A DNA stretch of 64,000 nt from Xenopus tropicalis (Eukaryota > Chordata > Amphibia > Anura > Pipidae): the NCBI RefSeq assembly GCF_000004195.4, contig NC_030684.2, positions 106,469,929-106,533,928 on the forward strand, given 5' to 3'. A model generated the notes under the pieces. The model saw nothing but the letters and a program-made list of their open reading frames with translations. It made no database searches and was not told the origin of the DNA. A program made the position numbers and the translations under genes. Positions 46,764-57,800 of the stretch are shown one piece after another (position 1 is the first letter of the stretch; every line of letters begins with the position of its first letter).

Positions 46764-47790
46764 TAACTCGCATCTCTTCCTGCCTGTCCGCTATCTCCAC
46801 TTGGATATCCCAACGTTACCTGAAATTAAACCTCTCTAAAACTGAACTGGTTCTCTTTCCCCCATCCAACGCCCACATTGTTCCCGAGGTATCTATAACG
46901 GTTAACAATTCTACCATCACCCCATCTTCCCAGGCCCGGTGCCTTGGGGTTATCCTTGATTCTGCCCTGTCCTTCACCCCTCATATCCAATCACTTATCA
47001 AATCATGTCACTTTCACCTAAGAAATATCTCCAAAATCCGATCATTTATCACCCAAGATGCTGCCAAAATTCTTATTCACTCTCTTATAATATCTCGCCT
47101 GGACTACTGTAACTCCATATTAATTGGCCTTCCCCTCCAAAGACTGTCCCCTCTCCAGTCCATAATGAATACTGCTGCCAGGCTCATACACCTCTCCAAC
47201 CGCTCCTCCTCTGCCATGCCACTCTGCCAATCCCTGCACTGGCTTCCCCTACCATCCAGGATAAAATTCAAGCTATTGACCCTCACATTTAAAGCAGTCC
47301 ATAACTCTGCCCCACCCTACATCTCTGAACTCATCTCTAGGTACCATCCAACCCGCTTGTTACGCTCCTCTACTGACCTGCTCCTCAACTCCTCTCTCAT
47401 TCCCTCCTCACACGCTCGCATTCAAGACTTTGCAAGGGCTGCCCCCCTTCTCTGGAATTCGCTCCCACAAACCGTCAGACTTTCTACCAATCTCTCTGCC
47501 TTCAAGAAATCTCTAAAAACACATTTATTTAGAGAGGCCTACCCTAATCTAGTTTAGCAATACCCTGTGCCCCACCTCTAACAACTCTGGTCATGCCCAT
47601 TCCCACACCTTGTGTCTCAACCCTTTCTCCTTGTAGATTGTAAGCTCTTTTGGGCAGGGCCCTCTTCACCTCTTGTATCGGTTATTGATTGCTTTATATG
47701 TTACTCTGTATGTCCAATGTATGTAACCCACTTATTGTACAGCGCTGCGGAATATGTTGGCGCTTTATAAATAAATGTTAATGTAATGTA
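46764..47790 (+). mobile_element. L2-clade LINE, 5'-truncated, RT C-terminal region open
   Basis: The open frame 46679-47557 encodes the C-terminal part of a non-LTR reverse transcriptase of the L2/CR1 group. Landmarks are LKLNLSKTELVLFPPSN, CLGVILDSALSFTPHI, SRLDYCNSILIGLP, WLPLPSRIKFKLL and APLLWNSLPQTVRLS. The catalytic palm (the YADD box) is missing, so this is a 5' truncation starting near LTRISSCLSAIS. After the stop comes the L2 3' UTR (TTGTAAGCTCTTTTGGGCAG) and the tail ending GTTAATGTAATG. A long uninterrupted frame suggests recent insertion. LINE homology starts near 46764; the first codons of the frame are flank. Confidence 0.85.
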
Positions 47791-47826
47791 AAAAAGTGTA
47801 ACACATACCCAGCCATTGCACCATTT

Positions 47827-48100
47827 AGGCTAATGCTAATGTTAGAAGTGGCGTTTGGCGTATATTTTCAGCAAGCTGAAAATCGTTTGCCGGAAATAGC
47901 GCCATACGCCTCCTACCTGTGCCTGCACCCGAATGAATGAAATACGCTCGGGTGCAGGCACGTGTAGCTGAAGATATGAAGTCTTGTGTTTTTTGGCGGA
48001 TATCGGCTACATGTGCCTGCACCTGAGCGAATTTCATTCATTGAAGCGATTTTCAGCTTGCCAAAAATATACGCCAAACACCACGTCTGGCATTAGCCTT
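47827..48100. mobile_element. foldback MITE
   Basis: The left AGGCTAATGCTAATGTTAG and GGCGTTTGGCGTATATTTT pair with the right AAAATATACGCCAAACACC and TGGCATTAGCCTT. Inner arms also pair (GTGCCTGCACCCGAATGAAT / ATTCGCTCAGGTGCAGGCAC types). Confidence 0.75.
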
Positions 48101-48417
48101 ACTCATACTAACTAACCTATGCCCCACTTTTAGAACATGCCATTACAGGAGCTGTACTTAGGCAGCAGTGCCCTGCAGGGTACCAGGGATGGCAAAAAGC
48201 CACTCCTAGTAATTTTAAGAGTCAAAATTCTGATTTTTAAATCAGAATTTCAGAAATCTGCTCAAGTGCACTCTCTGCACTACCTCTCCCCCCTCCACCT
48301 ATCTCTGATGCTGTAAAGTTAAGTGCAGAGAGGTGAGGGGGGGGGGGGGCAGCATTGCTTCAGCAGCCTCAGGGTGGCAGCAGGAGCTGGCGTATTCTGG
48401 CATACAAGCCTACATTA

Positions 48418-48935
48418 GGTTCAAGCGTCCAGCCTAACTTAGGGTCTATTATCCAGCTTACCCCAGGGAGACGGCATCCAGCCTACCTTAGGGAACAGCA
48501 CCCAGCCTTACTTATGGCCCAGCCAGTATCCATCTTACCTTATGGCCCAGTATCCAGCCTACCTTAGGGTACACTATCCAGCCTACCTTATGGCCCAGTA
48601 TCCAGCCTACCTTATGGTACACTATCCAGCCTACCTTATGGCCCAGTATCCAGCCTACCTTAGGGTACAGTATCCAGCCTACCTTAGGGTACAGTATCCA
48701 GCCTACCTTATGTCCCAGTATCCAGCATACATTATGGCCCAGTATCTAGACTACCTTAGAGTACACTATCCAGCCTACCTTTTGGCCCAGTATTCAGCCT
48801 ACCTTAGGGTCCAGTATTCAGCCTACCTTAGGGTCCAGTACCCAACCTACCTATGGATAAGTATTTAGCCCAACTTCTGGCGCAGTATACCAGTGTCCAA
48901 CCTACTGAAGATCCGGTATCCAGCCTACCTTAGGG
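48418..48935 (+). repeat. 24-bp minisatellite
   Basis: About 20 tandem copies of a unit close to CAGTATCCAGCCTACCTTA plus GGGTA or TGGCC. The repeat length is a multiple of three, so it stays open in one frame as an eight-residue repeat (QYPAYLRV/M-type). The first and last copies are more diverged. Confidence 0.9.
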
Positions 48936-49049
48936 TTCGGTTTTATACTTTCTGTGGCCTCTTGCTTTCACCTATTGCCTCACACATCCATTGCTCAGCA
49001 GAGTTGAGCTCAGATTTTTCCATGATTAGGTTTTTATTTACATTAAAGG

Positions 49050-49140
49050 AGAACTGAACCCTCTGCACATTTTCTTAACAAATACCACGCTTGTGTAGCT
49101 AACAAGTCCCCCAAGTGAATCACTGAATCAGTTTTATATA
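49050..49140. mobile_element. partial TTAA-type MITE
   Basis: ATTAAAGGAGAACTGAACCC resembles the TTAAAGG-starting MITE ends seen elsewhere in the window. The other end was not found. Confidence 0.35.
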
Positions 49141-50795
49141 TATATACACATATAGCAGATTACACTGCTTTGTTTTTCACACAGACCACAGCTCTTCGCA
49201 GACACCATTTTTTGTTGCTTGTCCTTGTAATGGATAAGGTATTCAGAAAAATTGTCCTGCGCCCCAAAAATTGTCACTAGCATTAAAAAAAATTGTTGAA
49301 TGTGTAAAAAAAGATGCGCCTCAAAAAAAATTGGCGCATCGCTTTTTTGGACGAGCGCTTCATTTTTCATCCTCACTCCTGCCTACTATGAACCTTCAAT
49401 GAACCCTGTACACACCGCCCACCCTATGCCAAGCAGTAAGGACAGGGCTGCCTTGCACTCACGGCACTGTACTTTGCATTTAGTGCTAGATATCTATCTG
49501 TCTCCGTAGGAGGTTTTTTTAACTCTTTACAAGTACAATATGTTTGAAGACTATCTAGATAATAGAGTGGGATCTTTACTCTAACAAAAAAGAACAAAGG
49601 ACAAGAGTCTACCCCTTGGAAGAAAGGCATTTTTACCTGAAGCAGCACAAACAATTCAATAACATAGTAGGATGAGGAGGCTGTTATGGCTGGTGACATA
49701 AGGAAAAGGCAAGCAATTCTTTAATATTTTGCCCATGTCTAGTCTCTCGTGACCCTACTAAACTGGTATATTTTCAAATGGTTTTATTGTTGTATACAGG
49801 TACACAGGAGCTTTGTTTTCAGCTTCAGAGACACTTGTGGCTGCCACTTTGGATTTTGTATGTCACCATTAGGGTGGGCTTTGACACCCTATGTAGTTCT
49901 GAGAGGTACAACAGTCAGGGTGCTGTTGGGAACCAAAAAGAGAGGGACACTAACGTCACAACATGTACTGAACATTAGTAGTGTTTGTAGGAGCGAGCTG
50001 GAGGTATGTGAGCACAATTACTGTAGCTACTACTGGCTTTTCACTCTAGTTAATATTAATTTTAAGGTTGCCTTTTCCCTTAATGCTTTAAACAAAGGAA
50101 AATATCCATAGCTATAGAGTAACCAGTTGATCCAGGAAATGATTCTGCTTGCCATGGGTAAGGATAAAATTATGTCTCGTTCTGTAGATGTAAATTTGCC
50201 AGGAGCTGTACAGTTTCTTTTCCTACTATAAATTAACGGAGAAGAAAATATAAAATCACTGGGGGGGGGGCATACCTGTTAACATGGACAGATGCTCCTC
50301 TTTTTCAAGAAAACACCCAGGGTACTGTTTGCTAAGTACCACCCTGCAATCTTCTTTCCTTCTCCAAGGTGTCCCTTGCACAAACTCTAGATGAGTGCAG
50401 TTGCAGTAAAGAACAGGGCTAGAACTTGTGGTAGGCAGGGTAGGCATAAGTACAGGGAACTCAATGCCAATAAGCAGACTGACCAGTGGGAGGGGAATTT
50501 AGCAAGCGACAGCAGTGAGGTACCAATGGTGGTGGGTTATTGCTGTTGCAGGTGGGCAAGAGGCAGGCTGGCAGGGCACTGGGCCAAGTGGCATTGTCTT
50601 AAGTGGTAATACTACTTGGCCTGGCTCTGGTTCAGAAATCTCTTGAAATGTTCTATATTGCACATGTGCTCACCCAAGCCCTACAAGGTACACCTGAATG
50701 ACCTGAAAAAGATGGTGGCACAGCACTTAGCAAACAGTACACTGAGATGGTGCATGTATATATCTCTATAGAAGCGAAGCACCAACCCGGAATAG

Positions 50796-50932
50796 CATCT
50801 ACTAAGTTAGTATGAAACCAAAAATCCATGATCTCCATTTGCTGTCCTGCGAAAACATAGTAATAGGCCTCAGATTAGCAGGACAGCAAATAGAGAACAT
50901 GGATTTTTGGTTTCATACTAACTTAGTAGATG
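50796..50932. repeat. 55-bp inverted repeat, 27-bp spacer
   Basis: Arms 50796-50850 (CATCTACTAAGTTAGTATG and on) and 50878-50932 are complementary with two mismatches. The right arm abuts the degraded CR1 fragment. Confidence 0.9.
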
Positions 50933-51090
50933 AGGTTGAAAAAAGGCTCATGTGCATCAAGTTTAACCTTTTTGTTTAAGTAAGCCATCCTAACTGCTAA
51001 AAAACCTTTTTGGATCTTGGATGCAATCTCAGAAGATGAAACGTTCTTTCTTCTAATCGGAATGGTTGTCCTCGTGTCTGCTGTTAAAAC
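50915..51090. mobile_element. degraded CR1-type 3' fragment
   Basis: Words shared with the 30787-31740 element, such as GGTTGAAAAAAGG, CATCAAGTTTAACC, TTCTTCTAATCGGAATGG and CCTCGTGTCTG, are spread over a shortened, diverged segment. Confidence 0.5.
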
Positions 51091-51364
51091 TGTATATTTC
51101 CTATTTACCTGCTATTTCTAGTTCATGTATGATAACCAAGTTGTCTGCATATTATCTGTCAAAGTTATAACTGTGTCATTTTATTTTATCATTTTTCACT
51201 ATATTGTGCTATAGCATTATAACTAAGGAAGTTCATGGGAGAGAAGAAAATACTTCCCAATCCTGTGCATAAATGTTCAACAGTTGAAGTGGTGCTCAAA
51301 TCTGTAAGCTCCGTTGCCCTGGAACCCAATACATAACAACATTAGACTGTAACAGATAGCACAC

Positions 51365-51520
51365 CAGCAAATGTGCTAAATAACTTGTTTATTGTGAGCT
51401 CTCCACACAACATTTCAGGCAAGAGCACCTGAGGAAGGGGGAGCATTCCCCCAAAAGGTTGTGTGCAGAGATCTCAATAAACAAGAAAGTTCCAGCAACC
51501 AACAAAAAACAATCAACCAT
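51365..51520 (+). mobile_element. Penelope-like terminal fragment with hammerhead-like fold
   Basis: CCTGAGGA (51428-51435) leads into a GGGGG/CCCCC hairpin and then AAAAGG. The outer flanks TTGTTTATTGTGAGCTCTCC and CACACAACAT pair with GGTTGTGTGCAGAGATCTC and AATAAACAA. This is the hammerhead layout CTGANGA, stem II, GAAA within an outer helix, with GAAA changed to AAAA. Confidence 0.5.
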
Positions 51521-51551
51521 TAGGATATTTAAGACCAATATATGACTCTAA

Positions 51552-52184
51552 GGGGCTAATTCACTAAAGGTCGATAAGCATTATTGCATGACTTTTTGCG
51601 TTAAAATTGACGCGATAAATAACGACTGATTCGTAAAAGTAATTTTGCATGCGTTAAATCGATTGCTACTGCAACGCATTAATTTTAACACATGCGTTAA
51701 TTTGCGCGTAGAAATAATACTAACGCATGATTCACAAACACATATGAAGCATTAAACGCGCATTAGTCTGTGCGAAGATTAACACCTCCTACTTGGGGCA
51801 ACACAATATGGACTTTGCAGTGGGATTTATTCAGGTCTGTGTTGGCCCTAGAGTGATGCAGCCGCCAGTTTGCAGGGAAATGGGCATTTTCAGAAAAGCA
51901 GTTTTACGAATATAATGGTTATGTGCGTTAAATCGTTCGCTAATATAGCATGCAGCAAAATATATTGCGCGCAGCGGGAATTAACACACGCACAGAAAAT
52001 AACGCAAAAAAAACGCTCATCGCGACTTAAATAGGTTGACTTAGATAACAACATTGCATCTAAATTAACGCAAGTATCCTTTTAGTGAATCGTGCATTAA
52101 GTTGCGAAAAATAAGAAGCAATAAAATTTTCAACGCATGCTATAAATAGCGCTCGTTTTAACGACCTTTAGTGAATCACCCCTA
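51552..52184. mobile_element. large foldback MITE
   Basis: GGGGCTAATTCACTAAAGGTCG at the left pairs with CGACCTTTAGTGAATCACCCC at the right. The interior is rich in GCGTTAA/TTAACGC words in both orientations. Confidence 0.75.
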
Positions 52185-54826
52185 AATGACTTGTTTTTAA
52201 CTTATCTCACATAGGAGTGCATAACAAATCACATCCCTTAGATCCCTTATCCATTAGCTCACTAAATCCATTGAGAAGATCCCCTTTTAAAAACATGGAA
52301 CAGCAAGACAAATAAAGTTATTGGTATCATGCACATCATGTACTAATGTCACAGATGCACTGATAAGTTTGTAAAAGAGTAAATACAAACTACTATTTTC
52401 ATTAATAATACATTCAGCATTAGGTCTTGTCAACACTAATATTTCTTAAGCTTCCCCAGCCAGTCTTTTCTCTTTTCCATTTGTTTAAGCTTTATGGAAA
52501 ATGCTTTCCTGGTGATATTACTAAAGCTAAAAATGTAATTCCCCAGATAGAAATAGGGGCATATTTTGTGGCATACAAATACTGATGACCAGTTGCTGAC
52601 GCGATCACCATGTCTACTAACTTCCCTCTCTGTCCATTTGTAGTAAACACAGAGCAAGTTAAGGCTGTATTTAGAACATTGTTGTATTTAGGTACTAATC
52701 ACATGTTGATGTGCATGTTATAGAAGATTGTCTATCAATTACATTATGTATATTCGAGCAATGCATGCACTTAGTGAGAAAATACACACACGTGTGATTT
52801 TTTAATCAGCAGGTCTTAGACATGTGTTGGTAAGTGAGTGGGAACTGCAAGAGTTTTTTTTAATGTTATAATAAAAGGTTGGCAGAATCTTACAATGGTA
52901 TTTGAGTTCTTCATCCTAATTTGTCTATAGGCACCCATTTATGTTTGTATTTATATTTAAGGCATGTGTGTCAAACGTAAGGCCAATGGCATATGGACAT
53001 TTTGGTTGCAGGTGTGCTCGCGCAGAACACAGCAGCAGTCAAAACGCCCCTATCCACCCCTATCTAGCTTCCCATAGAGATGTATGAGGAAAGAGCTGCC
53101 TAAACTGGACCTTCTGGCAACATGCGCATCACAACTCAGTTTCAGCGCACTATTTCTGCTATAGGCAGCACTGGGTCCTAAAAAACATAACAGGGAGTAC
53201 CCTTGAGAATGATGAGTAATGCAGATTGCTGTTTTTTGTATTTAGTGGGACAATGTGAAAAATGTTTAAGATGATTTTAGTTTGCTAACAGCCATGTGAT
53301 ATAATAGAAAAAAGTCTGTGGAACTCACTTGCTGGCTGAGGGCCATGAAAATCCATTTGAGGGCTTGCCCATCACCCAGGCCTGCTAGCCATGGCCTTCC
53401 CCAATGAATCATTTTCAAGAGCAGCAGTGAACTAAAAGGCAGTGTTTGCTGCAATATGATTGGGATTTTATATATAAAATGGGGTGCAACTTAAACATAT
53501 TACAATAATGCTTTTTACTACCAGTCATAAGCCAAGACCTTTCACCATGCCCACTAATGAGGAGAAGGATGCGATTTTTAAAGGCAAGTGGTTGACCACA
53601 AGCCCTCTATGTTTTGTGCATCAAGTAAAGAAGAATAAATGCACCTGGAAATAAGGCTAAAACATAAACAAATAAAACATGTACATTAAATTCCAGCTTG
53701 CTTTCAAATAAATTTACTACTATAAGTTAGTTTCTGTTTTGAAGGAAACCCACAAAGCCATCAGCATTTTCAAAAATGACAACGTAATTGTGCCCACGGC
53801 GGATCATGAAATTTCTTGGTTTTTTTTAACTCTTTCTAGTGGTGACATGTTGATTGTAGTTCCTCTACGATTATACTAAGCATATTCTGTTATATCCAGA
53901 AACATTGGGAAATGTCTTACACTCCTAATAGAAGATATCTATGTGATAACTTTTTTTTCCTATTGAATATATGTCAGATTTTACTGAGATACAAGTTGCC
54001 ATGGATAAGTCTAATATCTCGCAAAATATACCACAAGCGGTAATGCCTGTGTGCCTCAGCACTGATGATTTATACTGGAAGAAAACGTGAAGATTACTGT
54101 GTGGACGACAGTGCAGGTTTGTACTTGAAATGCATGCAGTGGCAACAAAATGTTAAAAAAAAGGGTAATTCAAATCAATGACTTGCTATATAAGTTTATC
54201 CAACGACCTTGTTTTTCACCTTGACTGGTAACGCTATCTTTGGAGCAGCATCATGCGTTTGGAAGGATAGACTATGCAGAGCAAACATTTTTTTCAGTTG
54301 TATCTTTGACTGGGACACACACAAAATAAAGTCAAGTATCTGCAGCAGAGGTCGCAGGAGAAAAAGGTTCATAAATGTTTGTAATGAACAGCAGTTTCGG
54401 GTGGTCAGTCTTCAGAAGTGGCAATGAGGTGCTTCTGCCGGCGGAGAAGATATCAGTTGCAGCTGGATGCCAAGTAGAATGGAGATGAAAGTTTTGTATC
54501 GATCTTGGTTTTGTCTCCTGTTATTGCTGATTTGGTTTAAAAACATCCTTCTCATTGACCCTCCCACAGTACCACAGTATGTGATTTCCAATACCAAACT
54601 AAAAACACACGGAAAATGTACTTGGCAACTCAGGGTCATCACGAAGCTGCTCAAGCAGAAAGTGTTGATGTAAACAAGGGACAAAAGAACATCTGTTGGG
54701 AACTGGACAAATTCCATCTTCCTTTTTCGTTATTTTTGCTTTCACAGTGACCCATGTTCTTGCCTAAAACCGATCCTCACCCAAAGGATGTTAGGTACCT
54801 AGTGATCGCTCTTCCATCCTGGGTTG
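52185..54826. other. region downstream of the rgs6 stop, part probably 3' UTR
   Basis: I recognise no transposon in 52190-54826, unlike the sequence further left. That would fit a long rgs6 3' UTR on the minus strand, but no strong minus-strand AATAAA near the stop was found. Confidence 0.35.
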
Positions 54827-54877
54827 TCAGGACGACTGCATGAGGCCCGTGAGGCGCTTGGATGTCAAAGACTTCCC
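54827..54877 (-). CDS. rgs6: rgs6 terminal coding exon
   Basis: On the minus strand, the acceptor (TTTTCCATTCCATTCCAG) ends at 54878. The exon then reads GKSLTSKRLTGLMQSS, with TGA at 54829-54827. KRLTGLMQSS-stop is the C-terminus of the long RGS6 splice forms as I know them. RGS6 is an R7-family GTPase-activating protein for Galpha-i/o that works with Gbeta5. The tail lies after the RGS domain and is subject to alternative splicing in mammals. The 3' UTR runs toward lower coordinates; its end is not fixed and no convincing minus-strand AATAAA was found within about 1 kb. A longer open frame through the same DNA is a different reading frame (see rejected). Confidence 0.87.
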   Translation of the reverse strand, partial: GKSLTSKRLTGLMQSS

Positions 54878-57800
54878 CTGGAATGGAATGGAAAATGTTT
54901 AAAATGGAATGGAAAGGTTTACAATTAGGATAATTAGGAGGCATTGGAATAGCACTGATAACAGAAACAAAAAAAGGGAAATATGAGTATTTTTGGAATG
55001 TAAAAAAGAGGGAAGGTTCTTTCTCTGCATATTTGCATTTATAAATACTGTATGTAGAAACTGCCATCCATAGGACAGTGTCAGCTAATACAAGACTATA
55101 ATGATCTTAAATGTCAGGGTTGTGGAATATGCCTTAGCTTGCACAAATTGTACTTCAGTACACAAGAATGAATGCAAATGTATAGAGAAGGAATGTCTAA
55201 CAATAAGGTATGCCATTGGTTCCTACTGCATATAGGAGAAATAACAGGCAGATAAAACATGCGTGGAAATGGATAAGGCTTAAGGTCACTTTAACTGGAA
55301 AAAGTTCTATCTTAAAATATACTGGTACAGTATAAATGTATAACATAAAAATATACTCGTCGTAGAGCACTGGTCTCTCTCACTCTCGGCACTGCAAGCC
55401 AATGAGCATGTTACCTCTTCATTTATTTGCCTCTATGAATGCTTGCTTTAACTATATTGTAACTGAAATCCATACTACACACATTTTTCTTTTTAACAGC
55501 TTTATTTGATGAATTATTCCTCTATGTTTAGCCACACTGATATCTTAGAATAGCGTACTGACCCTTCCAAGGCCTGATGGTTGAGCTGAATTATCTTGAT
55601 TCATAAGAGGTCACAAGGGCTGAAAAATTAAAACCTCATCTTAAGGTCTGGGTAATAATTACAATGTGTTTGTTATACCCAAGCTGGAGCAAGTGAAAAT
55701 GTAGCCATTCATTTCCAAAAGTGGCTACTTTCACTCTTCTACAGTAAATTTTTCGTGAAATCTATATTCTGCATGTCTCATTTTTATTATATACCTGTAA
55801 ATATAAAATCTCTCCAGAAAGTTCTTTGTTATGTTATAAAATATCTCTGTATCTAGTTGTATTACTCCCTGTTTAGTAGGGCCTTCAATAACAGGACTCC
55901 ATTCATAGCAAACTGCAGGCACCACGGACCTGAACAAAAATATATTTCTAATCTGCTTACACTGACATCACCCCAAACCTCACTACCAAATCATATAAGA
56001 CAGTTTTCAGCTAATCTCAGTCTATAACATTATTAACCCAACAGAATCGCTCGCCTTACCGCTGAAGATGCCAAAAGTGAAGATCAAACTCCTGCAACTC
56101 AATTTTGACTATTGCTGGGAAGTGAACTTAATAGCACACCTGGGCATACATCTTATAATTGTTTAGCATTCTATACTTGACCAACTATCCTAAACTGCTA
56201 GACAAACTGAAAAAAACTTGTGTACATGGCATACATATAATCTGCCCTGGTTTGGCAGAATCAAAGCTGTCAAGATGGCACTGCTCCCATGTATCTTATA
56301 CCTTACAGAACATTACCCATACACTTACTGCAAATAGAAGCCCACTCTCTGCAGAAATCCATCTACAACTTTATTTGGGGGGTCCTCATATTAAAGCATC
56401 AATTATAACCAAGCCCAAAGGTCATAGGTGGGTTGAGTGTACCTCATATTCATATTATTTAATGAGCAGGTTAGGGGCAACTAACGGGGGAACCATGGAA
56501 AATATAGAAAACTAATTTACAGCTCTGTAAACCCTAGCACACCTCCTTGAATCCCCATACCTGCTAGAATCATTCTGAAATAAATACTACCAACAATCAA
56601 AATATCAAAACTTTATATAAAGTTCCTAAACAACAAAGACTTCCCACCAGGATGCACTGCCCTACTTTTAGATAACTGTTAATCTAATTACTAAAGCAAG
56701 ACCCCTGGCAGACTGCAACATAATACCCTTTACACAATACAAAGACTAACACAAAATTCTGAATACACAATTCTTTCACTATCTGCAAATGAGTAATTTT
56801 GTGGTATCTAAAATAAAACCTCATCAACCACCTACAACCTGACAACGTTACTCACAATCTGAGCCAACACCCTTAATCTCATTGCTCTACACAAGCTTCT
56901 CTCAAACAACCAAGAATGATAAAATGGGAGGATGACCAGAAAATCACTTTGTCTGAAAAAACCTGGATGAATCTAGTAACAGCCAACAGGACTTGCATAT
57001 GCACAGTCTCTAGCGAGAGAGCATAAACAACTGTATTTTGCTTTTTGTTGGTACTATACACCCTATACGTTAGGCTATAAGCAAACTCAGAGGAAAACCA
57101 GATATGGCAACCTCTTTCAGTGGAGGCACATTCATGCTCATGTGGTGGTCCTGCAAAGTGCACACAAAGTTCTAAAAGATGGTAGCAAACCTAATCCTAC
57201 AGGTTCTTCATTGTACAGTTCAGGCAAGCCCTCACATTTTCACAGCACCAGATCACTCTTGGCAGCAAACTGGAAAAAAGAGGGATTACAGACACTAATA
57301 ACAAAAGTCAACTGGATCAGTGAGATGGAATCAATTAGCCTCCTAGAAGGAAGCTGTGATGGGAGTTCCTTGGGTCCATTACCTGGCAAACTCAATAGGA
57401 GGACCGGTAAACAGAATTTCATGATCTAATTGCCATACACCCAAAAAACTCTTTCAGATGCTATAACCAATCCCTTCAATCCCTCCATCTTCAACAAAGG
57501 CACTGAAGATTTTCCTTCCCTTCTTTTTTCTTTCCCCTTTCTTATTCTTCTTTACTTTCTTCCTGTGCATATTCATTTTTACTTTTGATATGGATGAACC
57601 ATGTATTTCATGATCACCTTTACACAAGATGTTATAACACCATAATGTCTGTCCATAAGAGTATGCTGGAACAACTTGCTCATGTGCGATCTAAAACTTT
57701 AAAACCAAAAAACATTTCAAAATTCGAAATAAAGGCCAAAAGAACAAAGGCACTTATAATACACCGGTTCCTTTAAGACACAACTGTCCAACTGAAGGCA

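Noticed and set aside
48542..48868. 108-codon repetitive frame as a possible structural protein
   Set aside because: It is explained by a minisatellite with a unit divisible by three. There is no promoter, splice site or conservation evidence.
54777..55067. Minus-strand open frame of 96 codons containing a protein-like end (FDIQAPHGPHAVVLTTQDGR)
   Set aside because: It covers the rgs6 terminal exon in the wrong frame. The frame that gives KRLTGLMQSS-stop, joined in phase to the exon at 61828, is the real one.
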